Shown: in pieces, positions 52,954-60,599 of the stretch
Numbering within the stretch: the stretch's first letter is position 1
How the letters are laid out: every line of letters starts with the position of its first letter
From: CAWDAQ01 sp963800325
Lineage (GTDB): Bacteria > Actinomycetota > Actinomycetes > Actinomycetales > Dermatophilaceae
Length of the DNA: 64,000 nucleotides
NCBI GenBank assembly: GCA_963800325.1
Contig: CAWDAQ010000005.1
Span: 620,001 to 684,000 of the forward strand
Direction of reading: 5' to 3'
Notes under the pieces: generated by a model
Told to the model about the DNA's origin: nothing
Seen by the model: only the letters and a program-made list of their open reading frames with translations
Database searches by the model: none
Made by a program: the position numbers and the translations under genes

Positions 52954-54495
52954 ATGACGACCACGAGCCACGCGGAGGTCGAGCGCACGTTCGACGTCGA
53001 CGTCGGGACCGAGCTGCCGGACCTCGTCGGGCACGGGGGCGTGGCCTCGGCGGGTGACCCCGTCGTCCACGAGCTCGAGGCCGTGTACTTCGACACCGCG
53101 GGGCTCGACCTCATCCGGCGCGGCGCCACCCTCCGGCGTCGCACCGGCGGCGACGACGCGGGCTGGCACCTCAAGCTGCGCCGGAGCGAGGACGAGCGGA
53201 CCGAGGTCCAGCTCCCGCTGGGGCGGGCGAAGGTGACGCCGCCGAAGCCGCTGCGCACCCGGGTGCTCCCCCTCTCCCGGACCCGCGGCCTGCGCCCGGT
53301 CGCGCGGGTCGCCACCCGGCGCGTGGTCCGGGACCTGCTCGCGGGGGACGGCACGGTCCTCGCCGAGCTCTGCGACGACACCGTGACCGCGCAGCGTCTC
53401 GATCCCTCCGGCGAGCCCGAGGAGACCACGGACTGGCGCGAGGTCGAGGTCGAGCTCGTCGACGGCGACCGGGCCGTGCTCGACGCCGTCGGGACCGCGG
53501 TGCTCGCCGCCGGGGCCCGCCCGGCCCGCACGAGCAGCAAGCTGGCCCGGGCGCTCGGGGAGGCCCTCCCCCGCCCCGAGCCGGTCCCCTCACCCGCCGA
53601 CCTGGACGACCCGACCATCGAGCAGGCCCTGCGCGCCCACCTCGCCACCCACGTCGCCGCGCTCCACGCCCAGGACGCGCGGGTGCGGGAGGACGACGCC
53701 GAGGGGGTGCACAAGATGCGGATCGCGGCCCGCCGGCTACGAGGGGCGCTGACGACGTACCGCCCCGTGCTCGAGCCGGGGACGACCGAGGACCTGCGCG
53801 AGGAGCTGCGGTGGCTCGGCCGGTCTCTGGGGACCGCCCGGGACGCGCAGGTGCTCCGCGAGCACCTCGACGGCCTCCTCGCCACCCAGCCCGAGGACCT
53901 CGTCGAGGGCCCGGTCGCCCAGCGGCTCGACGCGGAGCTCGACGAGGCCGCCCGGCAGGGGCGCGCCGACGCGCGGGAGGTGCTGACCGGGGAGCGCTAC
54001 CTCGCCCTCCTCGACGCCCTCGACGAGCTCGTCGCCGACCTCCCGGTGACGGCGGAGGGTCGGGCTCCCGCCCGCGAGGTGCTCCCGCGGCTGGTCCAGC
54101 GGGACGCCAAGCGGCTCCGGCGGGCCGAGCGGGCCGTGGCCGGGGCGGGCGCCGTCCGCGAGCGCGACCTCGCGCTGCACGAGGTCCGCAAGAAGGCCAA
54201 GCGGCTGCGCTACGGGGCGGAGTCGGCGGCGCCGGTCCTCGGCAAGCGGGCGGCCAGGGTCGGCCGGCGCGCCAAGGCCGTCCAGCAGGCGCTCGGCCGG
54301 CACCAGGACGCCGTCGTCGCCCGGGGCCTGCTGCGCGACGTCGGCGAGCGGGCCCACGCCGCCGGGGACAGCGCGTTCACGTTCGGCCGGCTGCACGCCC
54401 TCGAGGAGTGGCGGGCCGCCCGGGCCGAGCAGGACTACGAGCGCGCCCGCCGCAGGCTGCGGCTGCGGAAGGTGCGTCGCAGGCTCGGGGGCTGA
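52954..54495 (+). CDS. CYTH and CHAD domain protein
   Basis: A 513-residue two-domain protein. The N-terminal CYTH (triphosphate tunnel) domain begins EVERTFDV, the ExExK-like motif with Arg in place of the usual Lys, and contains ATLRRRTGGDDAGWHLKLRR. The C-terminal CHAD domain (from about residue 210) is a histidine-rich helical domain: HKMRIAARRLRGALTTYRPVL and LHEVRKKAKRLRYGAESA. Such proteins bind or hydrolyse inorganic polyphosphate or triphosphate. ATG at 52954. Role in polyphosphate metabolism is inferred from the family. Confidence 0.92.
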   Translation: MTTTSHAEVERTFDVDVGTELPDLVGHGGVASAGDPVVHELEAVYFDTAGLDLIRRGATLRRRTGGDDAGWHLKLRRSEDERTEVQLPLGRAKVTPPKPLRTRVLPLSRTRGLRPVARVATRRVVRDLLAGDGTVLAELCDDTVTAQRLDPSGEPEETTDWREVEVELVDGDRAVLDAVGTAVLAAGARPARTSSKLARALGEALPRPEPVPSPADLDDPTIEQALRAHLATHVAALHAQDARVREDDAEGVHKMRIAARRLRGALTTYRPVLEPGTTEDLREELRWLGRSLGTARDAQVLREHLDGLLATQPEDLVEGPVAQRLDAELDEAARQGRADAREVLTGERYLALLDALDELVADLPVTAEGRAPAREVLPRLVQRDAKRLRRAERAVAGAGAVRERDLALHEVRKKAKRLRYGAESAAPVLGKRAARVGRRAKAVQQALGRHQDAVVARGLLRDVGERAHAAGDSAFTFGRLHALEEWRAARAEQDYERARRRLRLRKVRRRLGG

Positions 54496-54498
54496 CGG

Positions 54499-55139
54499 TC
54501 AGCGGTGGCCGGCGACGGGGTGGGGGAGGTACCCCGCGCCGAGCTCGTCGAGCTCGCCGTCCTCGAGCTCGAGGCCGACCGCAGCCACCGCGTCGGCGAG
54601 GTGCTGCGGCCGGGTGGCCCCGACGATCGGCGAGGACACCGCGCGAGCGGGCTCCACGGCAGCACCCCGACGCCCTGGTCGAGGCAGAACGGCAGCATCT
54701 CCCGCTCCTCCTCGCGGTAGAGCAGGTTGTAGTGGTCCTGCATCGAGACGAACCGGGTCCAGCCGCCGAGGTCGGCGGTGTGCTGGGCCCGGGCGAACTG
54801 CCACGCGAACATCGAGGAGGCCCCGACGTACCGGGCCTTGCCCGCCCGGACGACGTCGTGGAGGGCCTCCATCGTCTCCTCGATCGGCGTCTCGGGGTCC
54901 CAGCGGTGGATCTGGTGGAGGTCGACGTGGTCGGTGCCGAGACGGCGCAGGCTCGCGTCGACCTGGGTCATGATCGCGGCGCGGGAGAGCCCCGCGCCCT
55001 TCGGGCCGGGGTGCATCCTGCCGTTGACCTTCGTCGCGAGCACGACGTGGTCCTGCCACGAGGGGCCGAGCAGCTCGCGCAGCAGGCGCCCGGTGATCTC
55101 CTCGCTGCTGCCGCCGGAGTAGACGTTCGCGGTCGTTCG
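54499..55139 (-). pseudogene. Aldo/keto reductase remnant with two deletions
   Basis: Two pieces of an AldB/YajO-like reductase in different frames. The first (from about 55134) starts mid-protein at TANVYSGGSSEEITGRLL and runs through TKVNGRMHPGPKGAGLSR, DLHQIHRWDP and VGVLPWSPLAR. The second (from about 54,646) is VSSPIVGATRPQHLADAV to PHPVAGHR. The first roughly 55 residues, including the cofactor-site start, and about 80 residues between the pieces are missing. The join at GCGCGG shows microhomology. The upstream end abuts the DUF2867 stop. No functional enzyme can be made. Confidence 0.82.
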
Positions 55140-55141
55140 TG

Positions 55142-55648
55142 TCAGCCGGTCGGGCCGGGGGCCGCCGCGTCCCGGGTGTCGTCAGGGGCCGCGCAGAGCG
55201 CGGCGAGCCGGCTCGCGAGCAGCGCGAACGCGACGCGGTGCGCCGGGAGGGAGGCCCACCAGTACGCGTCCCCGAGCGGCCCCGCCGCCTCGAAGGTCGT
55301 GCGCACCACGAGCTCCACCTCGGGCTGGGCGGTGGTCCCCGTGGGCCGGGCCTCGAGGTCGAGCAGGGCCGTTCCCGGCAGCCGCATCCGGGCCCGCAGC
55401 CGCAGCCACGCAGGCGGCGCGACCTCCGTGACCTCCCAGAAGTCGAGACGGGCGCCGGGCGCCGGGCCACCCTCGGGCGCGTGGAGCTCGAACCCGGGGC
55501 CGCCGACGGCCCGGTCGAGCAGGCCCCGGGCGCGCCAGAGCAGCTCCGGGGGGTAGCGGCTCGGGTCGCCTCCGGCGCTCGCGAGCGCCTGCCAGGCCCG
55601 GGCCTGCGAGGTCGCGACCCGACGCCGGTGCTCCTCGACGTGCCTCAC
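55142..55648 (-). CDS. DUF2867/SRPBCC-like protein
   Basis: A 168-residue protein similar to the DUF2867 domain often found at the C-terminus of NAD(P)-binding SDR-like proteins: LLWRARGLLDRAVGGPGF, LDFWEVTEVAPPAWLRLRAR, MRLPGTALLDLEARP and LGDAYWWASLP. Here it stands alone; no SDR part is seen upstream, where gnd ends 40 bases away. The GTG start at 55648 is the best available. A lipid- or hydrophobic-ligand-binding fold is expected; function unknown. Confidence 0.75.
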   Translation of the reverse strand: MRHVEEHRRRVATSQARAWQALASAGGDPSRYPPELLWRARGLLDRAVGGPGFELHAPEGGPAPGARLDFWEVTEVAPPAWLRLRARMRLPGTALLDLEARPTGTTAQPEVELVVRTTFEAAGPLGDAYWWASLPAHRVAFALLASRLAALCAAPDDTRDAAAPGPTG

Positions 55649-55688
55649 CGGGCGGTCACCGGTCGGACGGGCCCTGCCGGGAGGTCGC

Positions 55689-57155
55689 TCACGCCTGCGA
55701 CTCGGAGCGGTCCCCGGCCCACTCGGTGTGGAACGTGCCCTCCCGGTCGACCCGGTGGTAGGTGTGGGCGCCGAAGTTGTCCCGCAGCCCCTGGATGAGG
55801 GCGGCGGGCAGCCGGTCGCGGCGGAGGGCGTCGAAGTAGGCGAGGGAGGAGGCGAACGCCGGCGTCGGCACCCCGGCGGCGGCCGCGGTCGCGACGACCC
55901 GGCGCCAGGCCTGCAGACCGCCGCCGACGGCGTCGGCGAAGTACCGGTCGGTCAGGAGGGACGGCAGGTCCGGCGTGGAGTCGTACGCCTCGCGGATCCG
56001 GTCGAGGAACCGGGCCCGGATGATGCAGCCGCCGCGCCAGATCCTCGCCGTCTCGCCGAGGTCGACGTCCCAGCCGTTCTCGGCGCTGCCGGCGCGGATC
56101 TGGTCGAACCCCTGGGCGTACGCGACGACCTTGGAGGCGTAGAGCGCGGCCCGGACGTCCTCGACGAAGGCCTCGGCGTCGGTGACGCCCGCGTCGCCGA
56201 GGTCGGAGCCGAACCTCTCCCGGACCGCGGCCCGTTGCCCGACGTGCCCGGACAGGCTCCGGGCGAAGGTCGCCTCGGCGATCCCGGTCACCGGGACCCC
56301 GAGGTCGAGGGCGCTCTGGACCGTCCAGCGACCGGTGCCCTTCTGCTCGGCGGCGTCGGCGACGACGTCGACGAACGGCGCCCCGGTGGCGGCGTCGGTG
56401 TGACCGAGGACCTCGGCCGTGATCTCGATGAGGAAGGACTCCAGGTCCCCCTCGTTCCACGTCCGGAAGACCTCGGCGATCTCCGCGGGGGTCCGCCCGA
56501 GGACCGCGCGCAGCAGGTCGTAGGACTCGGCGATGAGCTGCATGTCCGCGTACTCGATGCCGTTGTGGACCATCTTGACGAAGTGCCCGGCGGCGTCGGG
56601 GCCCACGTGGGCGCAGCACGGCTCGCCGTCGACGACCGCGGCGATCGAGGTGAGGACCGGCGCGAGCCGCTCGTAGGCGGCGTCGGAGCCGCCGACCATG
56701 ATCGAGGGACCGTTGAGGGCGCCCTCCTCACCGCCCGAGACGCCCATCCCGACGAAGTGGAGGCCGCGGTCGGCGAGCGCCTTCTCACGTCGCCGGGTGT
56801 CGTCGACGTGGGCGTTGCCGGCGTCGACGACGACGTCGCCCTCGTCCAGGAGGGGGACGAGCTCGTCGATGACGGCGTCGGTGCCCGCGCCGGCCTTGAC
56901 CATGACGATGACCGCCCGCGGCCGCTCGATGCTCGCCACGAGGTCCTCGAGGCTCTCGGCGCCGACGAAGTCCCCCTCGTCGCCGAACTCCTGCAGCAGG
57001 CTCGTCATCCGCGACGTCGTGCGGTTGTGGACCGCGATGGTGTGCCCGTGGCGGGCGATGTTGCGCGCGAGGTTGCGTCCCATGACGGCGAGGCCGGTCA
57101 GCCCGATGGTGGCCGTCGGGGTCGGTGCCTGCTCCGTCTGCTCCGTGGTGGTCAT
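55689..57155 (-). CDS. gnd: 6-phosphogluconate dehydrogenase, NADP-type
   Basis: Oxidative decarboxylation of 6-phosphogluconate in the pentose phosphate pathway. The 488-residue protein has GLTGLAVMGRNLARNIA (cofactor loop), VGMGVSGGEEGALNGPSIM, FVKMVHNGIEYADMQLI with the catalytic lysine and histidine-asparagine, and ENGWDVDLGETARIWRGGCIIR. Length matches the long-chain dimeric form. ATG at 57155. The 146-base gap to hsp20 holds no gene. Confidence 0.96.
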   Translation of the reverse strand: MTTTEQTEQAPTPTATIGLTGLAVMGRNLARNIARHGHTIAVHNRTTSRMTSLLQEFGDEGDFVGAESLEDLVASIERPRAVIVMVKAGAGTDAVIDELVPLLDEGDVVVDAGNAHVDDTRRREKALADRGLHFVGMGVSGGEEGALNGPSIMVGGSDAAYERLAPVLTSIAAVVDGEPCCAHVGPDAAGHFVKMVHNGIEYADMQLIAESYDLLRAVLGRTPAEIAEVFRTWNEGDLESFLIEITAEVLGHTDAATGAPFVDVVADAAEQKGTGRWTVQSALDLGVPVTGIAEATFARSLSGHVGQRAAVRERFGSDLGDAGVTDAEAFVEDVRAALYASKVVAYAQGFDQIRAGSAENGWDVDLGETARIWRGGCIIRARFLDRIREAYDSTPDLPSLLTDRYFADAVGGGLQAWRRVVATAAAAGVPTPAFASSLAYFDALRRDRLPAALIQGLRDNFGAHTYHRVDREGTFHTEWAGDRSESQA

Positions 57156-57301
57156 GCTCCAACCCTTGCACCTCCCCCACGGTGGGTGGCCACGGGATCC
57201 CGTCCCGCCGGGCCCGGGGGTGGGATCCCGGGGTCACCCACGCGTGGTCGTGGGCGCCGCAGGCCCGCCGACCGGACGCCCGACTTCTCGGCGGGCGCCC
57301 C

Positions 57302-57724
57302 TCAGGCGGTGATCTCGTGGTGGTCCGCCGTCGAGGTCGAGACCGCGATCTTGCGGGGCTTGGCCCGCTCGGCCACCGGGATCGCCAGCCGGAGCACGCC
57401 CGCGTCGTAGCTCGCCCGGATGTGCTCCAGGTCGAGGGCGTCACCGAGGAGGATCTGCCGGCTGAACACCCCCCGGGCGCGCTCGGCGGCGAGCATCTCG
57501 CCGCTGTCCTCCCGGACCGGGCGCTCCGCCCGGACGGTGAGGACGTTGCGCTCGACGTCGAGGTCGATCGAGTCGGCGCTCACGCCGGGAAGGTCGAGCT
57601 CGACGACGAACTCGTCGCCGGCACGCCAGGCGTCCATCGGCATGACCGCGGGGTGCGCGGTCGTCCCGAGGAGCTGCTGGGTGAGTCGGTCCATCTCACG
57701 GAACGGGTCGGTGCGCATGAGCAT
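57302..57724 (-). CDS. Small heat shock protein Hsp20
   Basis: A 140-residue alpha-crystallin-domain chaperone: DEFVVELDLPGVSADSIDLDVERNVLTVRAER region, GVFSRQILLGDALDLEHIRASYDAGVLRLAIPV with the conserved GVLRL. Close to Hsp18-type proteins of actinobacteria (start MLMRTDPFREMDRL). ATG at 57724 has GGAGG nine bases upstream. Divergent from a merR-family gene across a palindromic operator, so it is likely repressed by that regulator and induced by heat. Confidence 0.93.
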   Translation of the reverse strand: MLMRTDPFREMDRLTQQLLGTTAHPAVMPMDAWRAGDEFVVELDLPGVSADSIDLDVERNVLTVRAERPVREDSGEMLAAERARGVFSRQILLGDALDLEHIRASYDAGVLRLAIPVAERAKPRKIAVSTSTADHHEITA

Positions 57725-57786
57725 CGTGTTCCACCTCCAGAGGTTTCGGCCCCCTGCTCGGGGATGGCCTCCACGACTCCCCTGAC

Positions 57787-57804
57787 CTATGGTGGAGACC
57801 ATAG
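57787..57804. promoter_or_regulatory. MerR-family operator between hsp20 and merR
   Basis: CTATGGT-GGAG-ACCATAG is a perfect 7-bp inverted repeat with a four-base centre, lying just downstream of the hsp20 -10 element. Placement at the start of hsp20 transcription suggests repression by the divergently encoded MerR-type protein. Confidence 0.72.
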
Positions 57805-57808
57805 ATTT

Positions 57809-57837
57809 CATATAGCACCGAGACGCAGGGAAGGCAA
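57809..57837 (-). promoter_or_regulatory. Sigma-70-type promoter of hsp20
   Basis: On the minus strand TTGCCT (57837-57832) and TATATG (57814-57809) are separated by 17 bases. They lie next to the palindromic operator, and the short A/T-rich stretch is conspicuous in this genome. Confidence 0.6.
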
Positions 57838-57866
57838 GGGACACCGGTCCCGGGAACGGAGGACGG

Positions 57867-58205
57867 ATGCGTCCCGACGGACCGGCCGGCGCCGAGGAGG
57901 GCCGCGCGCTCTACGCCATCTCGGTGGCGGCCGAGTTGGTGGGGATGGGCATCCAGCGGCTGCGCCTCTACGAGAGCCGGGGCCTGGTCGAGCCCGCGCG
58001 GACCGGCGGCGGCACGCGGCGCTACAGCGAGCGCGACCTGGCCCGCCTGCGGCGCATCGGGGACCTGCTCGACGCCGGCCTCAACCTCGCCGGGGTCGCG
58101 GCCGTGCTCGACCTCGAACGGGACAACGCCCGGCTGCGCCGGGACAACTCGAGACTGCGCGCGCGCCACGGCCCCGGTGACGCCGACGGCCCCGCACCGC
58201 CGTGA
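57867..58205 (+). CDS. MerR-family (HspR-like) transcriptional regulator
   Basis: A 112-residue regulator with an N-terminal winged-helix MerR motif (YAISVAAELVGMGIQRLRLYESRGLVEPARTGGGTRRYSERDLARLRRI region) and a short C-terminal coiled coil (LERDNARLRRDNSRLRA). There is no effector-binding cysteine set, so it resembles HspR rather than metal sensors. ATG has GGAGGA upstream. The divergent hsp20 gene and the palindrome between them point to its target. Confidence 0.88.
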   Translation: MRPDGPAGAEEGRALYAISVAAELVGMGIQRLRLYESRGLVEPARTGGGTRRYSERDLARLRRIGDLLDAGLNLAGVAAVLDLERDNARLRRDNSRLRARHGPGDADGPAPP

Positions 58206-58347
58206 CCGGCGGTGACGCGCCACTCGGAGGGGTCGGACCGCATGCGGCCGGGGGTATGGGACCTTCGGCACTGTGGCCGGGGCGGGAGGGTTCCTAGCGT
58301 CTGAGGTGGGCCCCGGCCAGTGCGTGGGCCCAGTGAGGAGCGCACCC

Positions 58348-59598
58348 GTGAGCACCACCAACAGGCAGTTGCTCGTCCTCGGCGCCGGGACCGCCGGGAC
58401 GATGATCGTCAACAAGCTGAGGAGCCGGCTCCCCCGGGAGCAGTGGGACATCACCGTCGTCGACCGCGACGACCGGCACCCCTACCAGCCGGGCTACCTC
58501 TTCCTTCCGTTCGGGACCTACACCCCCGACATGATCCACCGCTCCCGGCACGCCTTCATCCCCGACGGCGTCGAGCTCGTCCTCGGCGAGATCGACCGGG
58601 TCGACCCCGAGGCCGCCACGGTCGCCCTCGCCGACGGCCGGGTGCTGCGCTACGACGAGCTCGTCATCGCCACCGGGGTCAGCCCGCGTCCCGACCAGAC
58701 CGAGGGGATGCTCGGCGAGCAGTGGCGCCGCAGCGTGTTCGACTTCTACACCTTCGAGGGCGCCACGGCCCTCGCCGGTGCGCTGGAGCGCTTCGACCAC
58801 GGCAGGCTCGTCGTCCACCTGACCGACATGCCGGTCAAGTGCCCGGTGGCGCCGCTGGAGTTCACCTTCCTCGCCGACTCCTGGCTGCGCGAGCGCGGCC
58901 TGCGCGACCGGGTCGAGCTCGTCTACGTCACCCCGCTCTCGGGGGCGTTCACCAAGCCGGTCGCGTCGGCCCACCTGGGCTCGATGCTCGACGAGCGCAA
59001 GATCACCGTCGAGTCCGACTTCCTCGTCGAGCGGGTCGACAACGAGCGCAAGGTGCTCGTCTCCTACGACGAGCGGGAGGTGCCGTTCGACCTCCTCGTG
59101 ACGATCCCGCTCAACATGGGCGCCGACTTCGTCGCCCGGTCGGGGCTCGGGGACGAGATGAACTACGTCCCGGTCGACAAGGGGACGCTGCAGTCGACGG
59201 CCCACCCGAACGTCTTCGCCGTCGGCGACTCCTCCGACATCCCCACCTCGAAGGCCGGCTCGGTCGCCCACTTCTCCGTCGAGGTCTTCGTCGACAACTT
59301 CCTCGAGCACGTCGCCGGCCGGCCCATGACCCGCGCGTTCGACGGGCACTCGAACTGCTTCATCGAGTCCGGCAACGGCAAGGGCATGCTCATCGACTTC
59401 AACTACGACACCGAGCCGCTGCCGGGCAAGTACCCGGTGCCGACCGTGGGACCGCTGGACCTGCTCAAGGAGACCCGCGCCAACCACCTCGGCAAGCTCG
59501 CGTTCCGGTGGGTCTACTGGAACGTGCTGCTCCCCGGCCGCCCGATCCCCCTCCCTGCCGCCATGTCCATGGCGGGCAAGGTCACCGAGAACCGCTAA
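58348..59598 (+). CDS. Sulfide:quinone oxidoreductase-like flavoprotein
   Basis: A 416-residue FAD protein of the SQR/flavocytochrome c sulfide dehydrogenase group: LLVLGAGTAGTMIVNKL, VVDRDDRHPYQPGYLFLPFG, VIATGVSPRPDQTEG and VFAVGDSSDIPTSKAGSVAHF. A conserved cysteine lies in VKCPVAPLEFTFLAD, one of the sites used for sulfide oxidation in SQR; a second expected active cysteine is not obvious. GTG at 58348. It is twelve bases upstream of a dsrC/tusE gene and so likely hands sulfur to it. Confidence 0.88.
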   Translation: MSTTNRQLLVLGAGTAGTMIVNKLRSRLPREQWDITVVDRDDRHPYQPGYLFLPFGTYTPDMIHRSRHAFIPDGVELVLGEIDRVDPEAATVALADGRVLRYDELVIATGVSPRPDQTEGMLGEQWRRSVFDFYTFEGATALAGALERFDHGRLVVHLTDMPVKCPVAPLEFTFLADSWLRERGLRDRVELVYVTPLSGAFTKPVASAHLGSMLDERKITVESDFLVERVDNERKVLVSYDEREVPFDLLVTIPLNMGADFVARSGLGDEMNYVPVDKGTLQSTAHPNVFAVGDSSDIPTSKAGSVAHFSVEVFVDNFLEHVAGRPMTRAFDGHSNCFIESGNGKGMLIDFNYDTEPLPGKYPVPTVGPLDLLKETRANHLGKLAFRWVYWNVLLPGRPIPLPAAMSMAGKVTENR

Positions 59599-59609
59599 GG
59601 AGCACCACC

Positions 59610-59924
59610 ATGCCTGTGACGACCATCGACGGACGGTCGGTCAACGTCAACGACGAGGGCTTCCTCACCGAGTACGCCGAGTGGGACGAGGACCTCGGCC
59701 GCGCGCTCGCGGCCCAGATCGGCATCGAGATGACCGACGAGCACTGGAAGGCGGTCCGGTTCCTCCGCCAGGACTTCGCCGACAAGGGCGAGACCGCGAC
59801 GCTGCGCCGGGTCTCCACGGTCGGCGGCATCCCGATCAAGCAGCTGTTCACGCTGTTCCCGGCCAAGCCCGCCAAGAAGATGGCCTACGTCGCCGGGCTG
59901 CCCAAGCCCCAGGGCTGCGTCTGA
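59610..59924 (+). CDS. DsrC/TusE family sulfur carrier
   Basis: A 104-residue protein: IDGRSVNVNDEGFLTEYAEW, MTDEHWKAVRFLRQDFADKG, and the C-terminal GLPKPQGCV with the invariant penultimate cysteine. The second redox cysteine of true DsrC, about ten residues before it, is replaced (KKMAYVAGLP), as in TusE-like carriers, so trisulfide chemistry with dissimilatory sulfite reductase is unlikely. It probably carries a persulfide from the SQR-like protein to or from DsrE2. AAGGAG precedes the ATG. Confidence 0.92.
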   Translation: MPVTTIDGRSVNVNDEGFLTEYAEWDEDLGRALAAQIGIEMTDEHWKAVRFLRQDFADKGETATLRRVSTVGGIPIKQLFTLFPAKPAKKMAYVAGLPKPQGCV

Positions 59925-59970
59925 CGGCCACCCGACCACCGCACCGACCACCCCCAGAGAGGCCCGAACC

Positions 59971-60486
59971 ATGACCACCGCCACCCCGGCACCCGCCATC
60001 GTCCCGCAGTTCGGCGACGAGGCCCCCACCGAGCGCAAGCTCGCGATCATCTGCTCGAAGGGGAGCCTGGACATGGCCTACCCCGGGCTCATCCTCGCGA
60101 ACGCCGCGCTCGGCGAGGGCGTGGAGACGCACCTGTTCTTCACGTTCTGGGGCTTCGAGATGATCAACAAGAAGACGATGCACGACCTGAAGTTCACGAT
60201 GCTCGGCAACACCGCGACGCACATGCCGCAGGGCCTCGGGGGCCTGCCCGGCATGACCGCGATGGCGACCTCGCGGCTGCGCAAGTCCATCGCCGAGCTC
60301 GACGTCCCCGAGGTCCCCGAGTTCCTCGACCAGATCGTCGCCTCCGGTGGCCACCTCTGGGCGTGCCGGATGTCGGCGGACATGAACCACCTGACGGCCG
60401 AGGACCTCTACGACGACGTCGAGGGCATCATCAGCGCGAGCGACTTCATCGAGCTCACCGACGGGGCCCAGCTCCTGTTCATCTGA
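59971..60486 (+). CDS. DsrE2-like sulfurtransferase
   Basis: A 171-residue DsrE/DsrF/DrsH-like protein: KLAIICSKGSLDMAYPGLILA, FFTFWGFEMINKKTMHDLKF, PQGLGGLPGMTAMATSRL and the active-site GGHLWACRMSADM with the persulfide-carrying cysteine. CSKG near the N-terminus has another cysteine. It is the third gene of the SQR-like/DsrC/DsrE2 operon and is expected to move sulfane sulfur with DsrC. ATG at 59971 with GAGAGG upstream. A long palindrome follows its stop by 46 bases. Confidence 0.91.
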   Translation: MTTATPAPAIVPQFGDEAPTERKLAIICSKGSLDMAYPGLILANAALGEGVETHLFFTFWGFEMINKKTMHDLKFTMLGNTATHMPQGLGGLPGMTAMATSRLRKSIAELDVPEVPEFLDQIVASGGHLWACRMSADMNHLTAEDLYDDVEGIISASDFIELTDGAQLLFI

Positions 60487-60532
60487 GTGCGCGCGGCACG
60501 CCCGCCCGGCCCCGGGAGCGCCCGCCCCCACA

Positions 60533-60599
60533 CCCGTTGAGTGAGCGGTAGATGTCGCCCGCCGTGCCGGCGGGCGACATCTACCGCTCACTCAACGGG
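60533..60599. repeat. Perfect 31-bp inverted repeat overlapping the lacI stop codon
   Basis: The arm beginning CCCGTTGAGTGAGCGGTAGA (60533 onward, 31 bases) and its exact reverse complement (60569-60599) enclose a five-base loop. It lies between the convergent dsrE2 and lacI genes; the lacI TGA (60592-60594) is inside the right arm. Likely a bidirectional terminator; the sequence is unrelated to the family A elements. Confidence 0.88.
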
